A stretch of 8,177 bases of DNA, from the NCBI GenBank assembly GCA_013336035.1, contig JAAXUL010000321.1, forward strand, positions 1 to 8,177, read 5' to 3'. This stretch comes from Chloroflexales bacterium. GTDB taxonomy: Bacteria > Chloroflexota > Chloroflexia > Chloroflexales > Chloroflexaceae. Shown piece after piece: positions 1 through 6,619 of this stretch (its first letter is position 1; the number at the start of each line of letters is the position of its first letter). The position numbers and the translations under genes are program-made. The notes under the pieces were generated by a model. It was given only the letters and a program-made list of their open reading frames with translations. It was not told the DNA's origin and ran no database searches.

Positions 1-778
1 TGAAGGTGTCGCCGGCGCCCACGGTGTCGGCGACGGTCACGGGGAAGGTGGGCACGTCGATGCGCTCGAGGGCGCCGCCACGGAGGCGCAGGGCGGTCAC
101 GCCGTCGGCGCCCCTGGTGAGAGTGACGAGGGCCGGGCCGACGGCGAGCTGGCCCTCGGCGAAGTCGAGCGGGTCAGTGCCGGGCGCGAGCCAGGCAACG
201 TCGGCGGCGCTCAGCTTGAGCAGGTCGCAGGTGGTGACAGCGCGAGAGAGGGTGGCGATATAGGCGTGCCCGTCGCGGACGAGGCGCGGCCGGATGTTGG
301 GGTCGAGGGAGATCAGGGCGCGGCCGTGCAGGCGCTCGGCGGCGGACAGGGCGGCGTCGGGCGTCGAGCCGCGCAGCAGGCTGATCCCGCCGAAGTGGAG
401 CAGAGTCGCGCGCCGGAACAGCTCGTCCGGCAGATCTTCGCGGGTCAGCCGGGTGTCGGCGGCGCCCTCGCCGTAGAAGGTGAAGGAGGGCTCGCCGTCC
501 TCGACGGCGACGAAGGCCAGGGTCGTAGGCGCGGCGACGTCGAAGAGCCAGCGGTCGTCGATGCCCTCGGCGCGGACAGCGCGGCGCAGGCGACGCCCGA
601 AGTAGTCGGCCCCGACCTTGCCGACAAAGGCTGTGGGCTGCCCGAGGCGGGCCAGCCCCACGGCCACGTTGAGCGGGCCGCCGCCGCCATGCATGGTGAA
701 CCCCGTCACCTCGCCGCCCTCCTCCACCGGCAGAAAGTCGATCAGGATCTCGCCGAGACAGACAAGCTTGTACTCCAT
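1..778 (-). CDS. PfkB-family sugar kinase (fructokinase-like), C-terminus cut by window edge
   Basis: Reads leftward from an ATG at 778-776 and stays open to base 2, giving 259 visible residues; the C-terminus lies outside the window. The N-terminus (MEYKLVCLGEILIDF) is typical of ribokinase/PfkB sugar kinases. The family's first signature is the glycine-rich stretch GGGGPLNVAVGLARLG at residues 31-46, which contributes to sugar binding. The second is DTVGAGDTF at 251-259, with D257 as the expected catalytic base and GAGD as the anion hole. The enzyme should be cytosolic and phosphorylate a sugar with ATP. Fructokinase is the nearest guess, but ribokinase, 2-keto-3-deoxygluconate kinase or tagatose kinase cannot be excluded. 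A Shine-Dalgarno-like GAGGAAGG precedes the start by 4 nt, which supports it. About 50-60 residues are probably missing, judging by the usual family length near 310-330. The fold assignment is secure; the substrate is not. Confidence 0.93.
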   Translation of the reverse strand, partial: MEYKLVCLGEILIDFLPVEEGGEVTGFTMHGGGGPLNVAVGLARLGQPTAFVGKVGADYFGRRLRRAVRAEGIDDRWLFDVAAPTTLAFVAVEDGEPSFTFYGEGAADTRLTREDLPDELFRRATLLHFGGISLLRGSTPDAALSAAERLHGRALISLDPNIRPRLVRDGHAYIATLSRAVTTCDLLKLSAADVAWLAPGTDPLDFAEGQLAVGPALVTLTRGADGVTALRLRGGALERIDVPTFPVTVADTVGAGDTF

Positions 779-1039
779 TGGGCCTTCCTCTTTGCTGCCA
801 AAGCCAGGTGCTAGAATAGTATCGTGGCAGAAACACGCAGCGCTGGCTTTATCGACCGCTCGCACCTTTTGAGTGGCCTCTATTATGCACGATTTCGCGA
901 TCGGTGCGATCTTCAAGGTATGCAGGCGAGCCTCTTTACCAAGGGGCGCCGCGAAGTATAATGCGCCGGTGAGCGCCCATCTGGAACCCAGCCCACCAAT
1001 CTCGCTCGCCGCCGACCCTTGTTGACTGGCAAACACCCG
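779..1039. other. Divergent intergenic spacer between the PfkB kinase and HipA-like genes
   Basis: This 261-nt stretch separates two divergent genes and is visibly more AT-rich than its surroundings. It must hold the start signals for both sides. The rightward promoter is convincing and is listed separately. For the leftward PfkB gene I see only a weak -10-like patch (GATACTATTCTAG read on the minus strand, about 811-823) without a matching -35. I found no ORF with family resemblance and no tRNA-like fold in it. Confidence 0.6.
935..962 (+). promoter_or_regulatory. Predicted sigma70-type promoter for the HipA-like/DUF3037 unit
   Basis: A perfect -10 hexamer TATAAT lies at 957-962. A 4/6 match to the -35 consensus (TTTACC, 935-940) sits 16 bp upstream. 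Transcription would begin near 969 and leave a leader of about 70 nt before the ATG at 1040. Short inverted arms GGCGC (945-949) and GCGCC (963-967) flank the -10 box and could be an operator, but at this GC content such arms may be chance. Confidence 0.5.
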
Positions 1040-1822
1040 ATGATCCGCACTGTGACCGCCACCCGCTACGTCACCCCGCTGCGCGAGGGGGGCTCGCTGC
1101 CCGCCATCGTGGAGGCCGACGACGACGGGCTGTACGTGCTAAAGTTTCGCGGGGCCGGCCAGGGCCCGAAGGTGCTGATCGCCGAGCTGCTCTGCGGCGA
1201 GCTGGCGCGGGCCCTTGGGCTGCCGGTGCCCGAGATCGTCCTGGCCGAGCTTGACCCGGCGATCGGCCGCAATGAGCCCCACGAGGAGATCCAGGACCTG
1301 CTGGCGGCCAGCGGCGGCCTGAACCTGGCGCTCGACTTCCTGCCGGGCTCCCTGGCCTTCGACCCGCTGATGGCCGACACGGTGGAGCCTGGGCTGGCGG
1401 CGCGCATCGTCTGGTTCGACGCCTATGTGACCAACGTGGACCGGACGCCGCGCAACACGAATATGCTGCTGTGGCACCGGCAGCTCTACCTGATCGACCA
1501 CGGGGCGGCCCTGTACGTACACCACACATGGGCCGACTGGGGCGCGCGCGCGCGGGGCCGCTTCGCGCCGATCAAAGACCATGTGCTGCTGCCGGCGGCG
1601 GGCGACTTGCGGGTGGCCGACGCCGATCTGGCGCCGCTGGTGACGCGGGAGCTGATCGAGGGCATGGTCGCGGCCATCCCTGCCAGCTGGCTGGAGGGCA
1701 CAGAAGTGCCCTTCGCCAGCGTGGAGGAGCACCGGGCCGCGTATACGGCGTATCTGCTGGGGCGCATGGCGGCGCCGCGGCTCTTCGTCGAGGAGGCGAC
1801 TGATGCCCGCGAGCGCCTTTGA
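1040..1822 (+). CDS. HipA-like kinase-fold protein, partner of DUF3037
   Basis: A 260-residue protein resembling the HipA-like kinase domain found next to DUF3037 proteins. Kinase-like landmarks are visible. YVLKF (32-36) offers K35 as the ATP-contacting lysine. An acidic helix follows with E49 and E54. NVDRTPRNTN (132-141) is a catalytic-loop equivalent with D134 and N139, and YLIDHGAAL (150-158) carries the metal-binding D153. All the expected catalytic positions therefore look intact. It is shorter than true HipA toxins (about 430-440 residues) and lacks their N-terminal subdomain, so persister-toxin activity on GltX should not be assumed. The substrate is unknown. The ATG at 1040 was chosen as the start; an in-frame TTG at 1019 would add seven residues, and neither has a clear ribosome-binding site. 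The end overlaps the next gene by 20 nt, which points to translational coupling. No HipB-type helix-turn-helix gene is adjacent. Confidence 0.82.
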   Translation: MIRTVTATRYVTPLREGGSLPAIVEADDDGLYVLKFRGAGQGPKVLIAELLCGELARALGLPVPEIVLAELDPAIGRNEPHEEIQDLLAASGGLNLALDFLPGSLAFDPLMADTVEPGLAARIVWFDAYVTNVDRTPRNTNMLLWHRQLYLIDHGAALYVHHTWADWGARARGRFAPIKDHVLLPAAGDLRVADADLAPLVTRELIEGMVAAIPASWLEGTEVPFASVEEHRAAYTAYLLGRMAAPRLFVEEATDARERL

Positions 1823-2183
1823 GTATGCGCTGATCCGCGTGGTGCCGCGGGTCGAGCGCGGCGAGTTCGTCAACGTGGGCGCGCTGCTGCTCTGCCGGCA
1901 GCGCCGCTTCCTGCAGGCGCGCCTGCGTCTGAACGGCGATCTGCTGCGCGCCATGGCCCCCGCGCTAGACCTGGAGGCCGTGGCCGAGCAGCTCGACCTG
2001 ATCCCGCTGGTCTGCGCGGGGGGGCGGGGGGCGGGGCCGATCGGCGCGCTGCCACTCTACGAGCGCTTCCGCTGGCTGACGGCGCCGCGCAGCACTATCA
2101 TCCAGCCCTCGCCTGTGCACGTCGGCCTGTGCGATGACCCCACCGCCGCGCTCGAGCGCGTGTTTCGGCAGATGGTGGGGTAG
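1803..2183 (+). CDS. DUF3037 domain protein
   Basis: A 126-residue protein whose start (FEYALIRVVPRVERGEF at 6-22, followed by VNVGALLLC) is the characteristic opening of DUF3037. The DUF3037 region covers nearly the whole chain. The family has no established biochemical role that I know of. It is repeatedly found beside HipA-like kinase-fold proteins, which suggests the two act together as regulator and kinase, substrate and kinase, or a complex. There is no signal peptide or membrane segment, so it should be cytosolic. The start is well fixed: a strong GAGGAGG (1790-1796) lies 6 nt before the ATG, inside the preceding gene, whose stop falls at 1820-1822. The stop at 2181-2183 is only 13 nt from the stop of the convergent serine hydrolase gene, with no evident terminator between them. 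Confidence 0.85.
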   Translation: MPASAFEYALIRVVPRVERGEFVNVGALLLCRQRRFLQARLRLNGDLLRAMAPALDLEAVAEQLDLIPLVCAGGRGAGPIGALPLYERFRWLTAPRSTIIQPSPVHVGLCDDPTAALERVFRQMVG

Positions 2184-2196
2184 GGCCGGCTATACT

Positions 2197-3357
2197 TTAC
2201 CGGAGGGCGCCCCCGGCCGCGAGGGTCTCGAGGGCGCGAACCACGAGCCGGTTCGGGTCGGCCTCGAAGCGGGTGAAGACGGCGACGACGGTGACGCCGC
2301 CGCGCGGCAGGTGCCAGAGCGCGGCGCGGTAGCCGGCGAGGGCGCCGGTGTGGCCGAGGGCCAGCAGCACCTCAGGGGGCAGACCCGCCGTGGGCGGCAG
2401 GGTGCGCCGCATCACCCCCAGGCCGTAGGCCATGTCGGCGATGCCCCAGGCGCCGCCGGTGCCCTCGCAGGCCAGCATCGCGTCAAGGGTCTCGGGGCGC
2501 AGCAGGGCGCCGCCGAGCAGGGCCCGCGCGAAGACCCCCAGGTCCTCGACCGTGGAGGTGATCCCGCCGGCCGCCCAGGCCACCGACATGTTCAGGGCAG
2601 TGTAGTCACGACCGTTGACGTAGCCATGGGCGAGGTCGCCCGGGTCGGCGCTGGGCGGCGCCAGGGCCGTGCCGCGCAGGCCCAGCGGCTCAAAGATGCG
2701 CTGCCTGAGCTCCAGATCGAGGGGGTGCCCGGTGACGCGCTCGATGATCAGCCCGAGCAGGATATAGTTGGTGTTCGAGTAGGCCCACCGCCCCGGCGCC
2801 CCGGGCGCGAAGAGGCGACGCTGGCGCAGGGCCTCGGCGACCAGCTCTTGCGGCGACCAGACGTGCTCGGGCGCGCGGCGGGCCCGGCCCAGGATCCCGT
2901 CGTCGAGGTAGTCGGGCAGGCCGCTGGTGTGGCGTAGAAGCTGCCGGACGGTGATGCGCTCGCCGCCAGGCACCAGCCCCGGCAGCCAGTGCTCGACGCT
3001 GTGGTCGAGCAGAAGCCAGCCCTCCTGGACGAGCTGCAGGGCGACGACGGCGACGAAGGGCTTGGTGAGGCTTGCCACGCGCACGCGGGTACCCTGGGCC
3101 AGGGGCGTGCCGGCAGCCACGTCGGCCAGGCCCCGGGCGCCGCTGTAGACGCCGCCCCCGGGCAGGGCGACGTAGAGCAGGGCCCCCGGCGAAGCGACCT
3201 CGCGCCGGGCGACCTCGAGGGTGGTGTCGAGGGCGGCGGCGAGCTCGGGCGGGAAGGCGGGCGGTGGGGCGGCGCGGGCAGACCGCGCCGGCAGCGTGGC
3301 GAGCAACACAGCGAGCAGCAGCGGGAGCAGGGCGCGACAGAGGCGAGGCTGTGACAT
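2197..3357 (-). CDS. Exported serine hydrolase, beta-lactamase/DD-peptidase family
   Basis: A 386-residue protein with a signal peptide: arginine-containing start, hydrophobic core LLPLLLAVLLATL at about 10-22, and an AxA-type cleavage region near ARA at 27-29. The mature enzyme has the three motifs of the serine beta-lactamase/penicillin-binding fold. These are SLTK (96-99, nucleophile S96 and K99), YSN (193-195), and HTG (336-338) in place of KTG. RHTSGLPDY (142-150) is also typical of the beta-lactamase (Pfam) class C/esterase-like group. It should act outside the membrane on peptidoglycan peptides, D-amino-acid peptides or esters. True antibiotic resistance cannot be inferred, because this group is dominated by peptidases and esterases. 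The ATG at 3357 is preferred over an in-frame GTG at 3366 because GAGGTG sits 6 nt upstream of the ATG. It stands alone and is divergent from the dihydropyrimidinase operon. Confidence 0.93.
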   Translation of the reverse strand: MSQPRLCRALLPLLLAVLLATLPARSARAAPPPAFPPELAAALDTTLEVARREVASPGALLYVALPGGGVYSGARGLADVAAGTPLAQGTRVRVASLTKPFVAVVALQLVQEGWLLLDHSVEHWLPGLVPGGERITVRQLLRHTSGLPDYLDDGILGRARRAPEHVWSPQELVAEALRQRRLFAPGAPGRWAYSNTNYILLGLIIERVTGHPLDLELRQRIFEPLGLRGTALAPPSADPGDLAHGYVNGRDYTALNMSVAWAAGGITSTVEDLGVFARALLGGALLRPETLDAMLACEGTGGAWGIADMAYGLGVMRRTLPPTAGLPPEVLLALGHTGALAGYRAALWHLPRGGVTVVAVFTRFEADPNRLVVRALETLAAGGALR

Positions 3358-3363
3358 CGCGGG

Positions 3364-3369
3364 CACCTC
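3364..3369 (-). promoter_or_regulatory. Ribosome-binding site that sets the serine hydrolase start
   Basis: On the minus strand GAGGTG lies 6 nt before the ATG at 3357. The alternative GTG start at 3366 falls inside this same element, so initiation at the ATG is more likely. Confidence 0.5.
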
Positions 3370-3389
3370 ACTCGGGTGAGAACCGCGCC

Positions 3390-3395
3390 ATTATA
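3390..3395 (-). promoter_or_regulatory. Predicted -10 box for the serine hydrolase gene
   Basis: A perfect TATAAT is read on the minus strand. Transcription would begin near 3383, giving a leader of about 26 nt that includes the ribosome-binding site. No good -35 hexamer lies 16-18 bp upstream (the stretch there is GC-rich), so strength or activator dependence is uncertain. Confidence 0.4.
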
Positions 3396-3471
3396 CACGC
3401 GGCGCCAGCCCAGGCCGCTGCTCGCAATCGGTGAAATGGGTGTACCCTAATGGAGCATCCGGTCTCAGAGC

Positions 3472-3477
3472 AAGGAG
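3472..3477 (+). promoter_or_regulatory. Ribosome-binding site that sets the hydA start
   Basis: AAGGAG ends 8 nt before the ATG at 3486. The upstream in-frame ATG at 3450 has no comparable site, which decides the start. No convincing rightward promoter hexamers were found in 3396-3471. Confidence 0.7.
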
Positions 3478-3485
3478 CTGCGGCT

Positions 3486-4886
3486 ATGTCCACACTGATT
3501 AAGGGCGGCACGGTGGTGACGGCGGGCGACACCTTCACGGCCGATGTGCTAGTCGAGGGCGAGCAGATCGCGGCGGTGGGCCGGGGCCTCGCCGGCGATA
3601 CGATCATCGACGCCGCGGGCGCCTACGTCATCCCGGGCGGCATCGATGTCCACACTCACCTCGACATCCCCCTCCGCAGCACCGTCTCCTCCGACGACTT
3701 CTTCACGGGCCAGCGGGCCGCGGCCTTCGGCGGCACCACTATGCACATCGACTTCTCTATCCAGCCGAAGGGCGCCACCCTGCGCGAGACCGTCGACCTC
3801 TGGCAGGCCAAGGCCGCCGGCAAGGCCGTGATCGACTACGGCCTCCACGTCACGGTCACCGACATGACCGACGCCGTGCTGGCCGAGCTGCCGCAGTGCA
3901 TTGCGTACGGCGCCCCGAGCATCAAGTTCCTCATGGCCTACAAGGGCGTGCTGCAGGTGGACGACACGACGCTCTTCAAGGCTATGCAGCAGGCGGCGAA
4001 GCACCGGCTCCTGATCATGGTCCACGCCGAGAACGGCGACGCGATCGATGTGCTGGTCAACGAGGCGCTGGCCGCGGGCCAGCTCGCGCCGAAGTACCAC
4101 GCCCTCACGCGCCCGCCCGAGCTCGAGGCCGAGGCCACCACCCGCGCCATCCGCCTGGCCGAGGTGGCGGGCGCGCCGCTGTATGTGGTCCACCTGACCA
4201 ACGCGGGGGCGCTCGAGGCGGTGCAGATGGCCCGGGCCCGCGGGGGCAGCGGCCGGATCTTCGCCGAGACCTGCACCCAGTACTTCTTCTTTACCAGGGA
4301 CGACCTCGACCGCGAGGGCTTCGAGGGCGCCAAGTGGGTCTGCTCGCCGCCCTTCCGCACCCAGAGCGACCACGCCGCCCTCTGGGACGGCATCGCCGAC
4401 AATACGCTGCAGGTGGTCTCGACCGACCACTGCTCATTCTGGTTCGCGGGCGGCGGCGACGGCAGGCCCGCCGGCAAAGAGCTGGGCCGCGCCAGCTTCG
4501 CGCAGATTCCCAACGGCTGCCCCGGCATCGAGGAACGGCTAATGCTGCTATACACCCACGGCGTTCGCGCTGGACGTATCTCGCTGAACCGCTGGGTCGA
4601 GCTGTGCTCGACCAACCCGGCGAAGCTCTTCGGCTGCTACCCGCAGAAGGGCTGCGTGGCCCCCGGCGCCGACGCCGACCTGGTGGTCTGGGACCCCGAG
4701 GCGCGCCGCACGCTCAGCGCCGCCACCCAGCGCCAGCGCACCGACTACACCCTCTATGAGGGCTGGGAGGTCGTGGGCGCCCCGCGCACTGTCCTCAGCC
4801 GCGGCCGCATGCTGGTGGACGATGGCAGATGGCACGGCGAGGCAGGAGCCGGCCAGTTTGTATATCGGCGGCCATTCGGGCTCTAG
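3486..4886 (+). CDS. hydA: Dihydropyrimidinase / hydantoinase
   Basis: A 466-residue amidohydrolase-superfamily enzyme that opens the ring of 5,6-dihydrouracil, dihydrothymine or 5-substituted hydantoins to the N-carbamoyl amino acid. The binuclear metal site is complete. HTH in DVHTHLDIPL gives H56 and H58. The lysine to be carbamylated is K147 in PSIKFLMAYKG (144-154). H180 lies in VHAEN, H236 in VVHLTN and D314 in STDHC. Substrate-side signatures ETCTQY (261-266) and VCSPPFR (285-291) also match. The length is normal for bacterial D-hydantoinase/dihydropyrimidinase (about 460-480). The start at 3486 is chosen because AAGGAG ends 8 nt before it; an upstream in-frame ATG at 3450 would add 12 residues that the family lacks. 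It lies 14 nt before the M20 hydrolase that would use its product, forming an operon. Physiological pyrimidine versus hydantoin preference cannot be read from sequence alone. Confidence 0.95.
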   Translation: MSTLIKGGTVVTAGDTFTADVLVEGEQIAAVGRGLAGDTIIDAAGAYVIPGGIDVHTHLDIPLRSTVSSDDFFTGQRAAAFGGTTMHIDFSIQPKGATLRETVDLWQAKAAGKAVIDYGLHVTVTDMTDAVLAELPQCIAYGAPSIKFLMAYKGVLQVDDTTLFKAMQQAAKHRLLIMVHAENGDAIDVLVNEALAAGQLAPKYHALTRPPELEAEATTRAIRLAEVAGAPLYVVHLTNAGALEAVQMARARGGSGRIFAETCTQYFFFTRDDLDREGFEGAKWVCSPPFRTQSDHAALWDGIADNTLQVVSTDHCSFWFAGGGDGRPAGKELGRASFAQIPNGCPGIEERLMLLYTHGVRAGRISLNRWVELCSTNPAKLFGCYPQKGCVAPGADADLVVWDPEARRTLSAATQRQRTDYTLYEGWEVVGAPRTVLSRGRMLVDDGRWHGEAGAGQFVYRRPFGL

Positions 4887-4887
4887 C

Positions 4888-4893
4888 AAGGAG
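4888..4893 (+). promoter_or_regulatory. Ribosome-binding site that sets the carbamoylase start
   Basis: AAGGAG lies just after the hydA stop and 7 nt before the ATG at 4901. It fixes the start and supports translation from the same transcript as hydA. Confidence 0.7.
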
Positions 4894-4900
4894 TTCTCTT

Positions 4901-6142
4901 ATGTCACCCTCTACCACGCTCAACCCCGCCCGCATGATCGCCGAGCTGAAGGAGCTGCGCGCCCTGACCGGCGACGAGCATGGCGCGCAGCGCCTGGCCT
5001 GGACAGAGCCATGGGCCCGGGCCCGAGCCTGGATGGCCGAGAAGCTGGCCGAGCTGCCCGTCGAGGTTGAGACCGACGAGGCGGGCAATGTCTGGGCGAC
5101 CCTGCGCGGCGAGAGCGACCAGGCCCTGCTGATCGGCAGCCACCTCGACTCGGTGCCGAACGGCGGCTGGCTCGACGGCTGCCTGGGCGTGCTGGCCGGC
5201 CTCGAGGTGCTGCGCCGCATCGCCACCGAGGGCACCCCGCCCATCACCATCCGCCTGGTCGACTGGGCCGACGAGGAGGGCGCCCGCTTCGGGCGCAGCG
5301 TCTTCGGATCGAGCGCGTTCTCGGGCTTCATGGACCCTGAGGAGCTGGCCGCGCGCAGGGACTATGCCGGCACGCCCATGTCCGAGGCCCTGGCCGCCTA
5401 CGGGGTGGACCTGCAGCGGGCGAAGCTGGCCGGGCGCCAGGCGGCCAGCGCCGCGGCCTACCTCGAGCTGCATATCGAGCAGGGGCCAGTGCTCGAGGGC
5501 CTGGGCCTGCCGCTGGGCGTGGTGGTCGGCACCTTCGGCGTCGAGCGCCACAGCATCACCTTCACCGGCCAGGCCGCCCACGCCGGCTCGACGCCGATGG
5601 GCCAGCGCCGCGACGCCTTCGCCGCCGCCGCGAAGCTTGGGCTAGAGATCCGCCCGATCGCGATGCGCCACGGCGGCGTCTGTACCGTGGGCAGCTGCGT
5701 CACCAGGCCCGGCATCATGACCGCGGTGGCCGGCGAGTGCGTGATCAGCCTCGACCAGCGCCACGTAGACGCCGACGCGCTGGCGGCGATGCTCGAGGAG
5801 GCGAAGGACGCCGCGGCCCGCTACGCGGCCGAGGAGGGCTGCGAGGTGGCCTGGGAGCGCATCTGGCGCATCGAGCCCATCCCCTTCCACCCCGAGCTGA
5901 TCGATATGGGCGAGGCGGCGATCAGGGCGGTGAGCGGCAGCGCCTTCCGCCTGCCGAGCGGCCCGCTCCACGACGCCGCCGAGGTGGCGCGCATCGGCAT
6001 CCCGACGGTCATGCTCTTCGTGCAGAGCCTGGGCGGCATCTCGCACAACAAGATCGAGGACACCCTCGAGGAGCACCTGGCCCTATCGGTGCGGGCCCTC
6101 GACCGTCTCGCCACGTCTACGATCGCGTGGATCCGCGGCTGA
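4901..6142 (+). CDS. M20-family N-carbamoyl-amino-acid hydrolase / beta-ureidopropionase
   Basis: A 413-residue zinc-dependent amidohydrolase of the hydantoinase/carbamoylase branch of peptidase family M20. It would cleave N-carbamoyl-beta-alanine (or an N-carbamoyl-L-amino acid) to the amino acid, CO2 and ammonia, the step after the upstream dihydropyrimidinase. Visible motifs are GSHLDSVPNGGWLDGCLG (79-96, metal ligands H81 and D92), DEEGARFG (124-131, catalytic E125 and ligand E126), LELHIEQGPVLE (from 188, ligand H191), GQAAHAGSTPM in the dimerisation lid domain, LHDAAEVA, and SHNKIEDT (381-388, H382 as last ligand). The active site is therefore complete. The start at 4901 follows AAGGAG (4888-4893) by 7 nt; an in-frame start at 4829 would lie inside hydA and is rejected. 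Allantoate amidohydrolase is a close relative and a possible alternative, but the hydA neighbour favours the carbamoylase role. Confidence 0.93.
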   Translation: MSPSTTLNPARMIAELKELRALTGDEHGAQRLAWTEPWARARAWMAEKLAELPVEVETDEAGNVWATLRGESDQALLIGSHLDSVPNGGWLDGCLGVLAGLEVLRRIATEGTPPITIRLVDWADEEGARFGRSVFGSSAFSGFMDPEELAARRDYAGTPMSEALAAYGVDLQRAKLAGRQAASAAAYLELHIEQGPVLEGLGLPLGVVVGTFGVERHSITFTGQAAHAGSTPMGQRRDAFAAAAKLGLEIRPIAMRHGGVCTVGSCVTRPGIMTAVAGECVISLDQRHVDADALAAMLEEAKDAAARYAAEEGCEVAWERIWRIEPIPFHPELIDMGEAAIRAVSGSAFRLPSGPLHDAAEVARIGIPTVMLFVQSLGGISHNKIEDTLEEHLALSVRALDRLATSTIAWIRG

Positions 6143-6143
6143 T

Positions 6144-6235
6144 GGCCCTCACCCCCGGCCTTTTGCTGGGCCTGCCAAATACCCCCTCTCCCATGCGCTG
6201 CGCGCACAGGAGAGGGGGCCGGTGGGGCGAGGGCC
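6144..6235. repeat. Nested palindromic intergenic element
   Basis: The element fills the gap between two convergent genes. The core is a perfect 10-bp inverted repeat, CCCCCTCTCC (6182-6191) with GGAGAGGGGG (6209-6218). Inside it sits a second stem TGCGC (6194-6198) with GCGCA (6202-6206) and a 3-nt loop. Outside it lie imperfect arms, GGCCCTCACCCCCGGCC (6144-6160) and GGCCGGTGGGGCGAGGGCC (6217-6235), which pair almost throughout; the outer right arm shares two bases with the core arm. About 20 nt on the left (6161-6181) has no partner on the right. The layout fits a dispersed, non-coding palindromic repeat; similar CCCCTCTCC/GGAGAGGGG elements are, from memory, frequent in Chloroflexota intergenic regions. 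It could also stop transcription from both sides. Confidence 0.8.
6182..6218 (-). terminator. Possible terminator hairpin for the dnaX-ybaB-recR-Roadblock operon
   Basis: The central hairpin of the palindrome (10-bp outer stem, CA/CA internal loop, 5-bp inner stem) starts 23 nt past the Roadblock stop on the minus strand. It is followed there by TATTTGG, only a short T-rich run. It could act in either orientation, but no T-run follows it on the plus strand. A very stable stem with a weak tail gives moderate support at best. Confidence 0.4.
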
Positions 6236-6241
6236 GCCCCT

Positions 6242-6604
6242 CTACAGCTCGGACTTCATGCGCTCGACCATCTGGTGGATCGTGAAGCGGGCCTTGCCGA
6301 GGTTGCCGTCGGCGTTCAGGCCGAGGACTGCGAAGTAGCCGGGGGTGATCAGCGATGCCAGGTAGGTGAGCGCCTCGGTCTCGACGGTGAGCGCGCAGAC
6401 GCACCCGCTGCCGATGCGGTCGGAGGCGGCGCTTGCGTTGGCGAGGAGGGTGGCGAGCTCGAGCTCGGCGAGCTCGAGGTCGTAGCCGTCCTCATCGTCG
6501 GCGTAGGCCATCTCGACGCTGAGCCCATCGGTGCCGACGACGCCGGCAAAGCGGACGCCAGACACGTTATCAAGGGCCTCGTAGATGATGTTGGTCAGGC
6601 TCAT
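6242..6604 (-). CDS. Roadblock/LC7 domain protein
   Basis: A 120-residue single-domain protein of the Roadblock/LC7 (MglB-like) fold. An N-terminal helix (IIYEALDNVSGV, 6-17) leads into FAGVVGTDGLSVEM (19-32), the typical first strands. A long central helix (about 42-63) is followed by strands around VCALTVETEAL, then FAVLGLNADGNLGKARF, and a closing helix HQMVERMKSEL. Family members form dimers that bind Ras-like GTPases such as MglA and modulate GTP hydrolysis or localisation. No GTPase gene is visible in the window, so the partner is unknown. The start is supported by AAGGGGG 7 nt upstream. It follows recR by 15 nt on the same strand and probably shares its transcript. It lacks a signal peptide and membrane segments and should be cytosolic. 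Confidence 0.85.
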   Translation of the reverse strand: MSLTNIIYEALDNVSGVRFAGVVGTDGLSVEMAYADDEDGYDLELAELELATLLANASAASDRIGSGCVCALTVETEALTYLASLITPGYFAVLGLNADGNLGKARFTIHQMVERMKSEL

Positions 6605-6619
6605 GAAGCGCCCCCTTCG

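Noticed and set aside
174..836. Open frame of 220 codons on the minus strand over the PfkB region
   Set aside because: Wrong frame: highly Arg-rich and without motifs, while the frame starting at 778 on the same strand carries both PfkB signatures.
1139..1954. Open frame of 271 codons on the minus strand across the HipA-like gene
   Set aside because: Arg/Gln/Pro-rich antisense translation with no domain resemblance; the plus strand has kinase motifs and a strong internal ribosome-binding site.
2134..2937. Open frame of 267 codons on the plus strand opposite the serine hydrolase
   Set aside because: It starts within the DUF3037 gene in another frame and runs antisense to SxxK/YxN motifs; no recognisable family.
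3367..3380. CTCAC-TCGG-GTGAG inverted repeat just upstream of the serine hydrolase
   Set aside because: A 5-bp stem overlapping the leader could modulate translation, but it is too short to separate from chance.
3549..4430. Open frame of 293 codons on the minus strand inside hydA
   Set aside because: It is antisense to a gene with a complete metal-binding site. Its composition (Gly/Val/Asp/Leu-rich, no motif) is what GC-rich codon use produces on the opposite strand.
4904..5581. Open frame of 225 codons on the minus strand inside the M20 hydrolase gene
   Set aside because: Antisense of a gene whose zinc ligands are all present; low-complexity composition.
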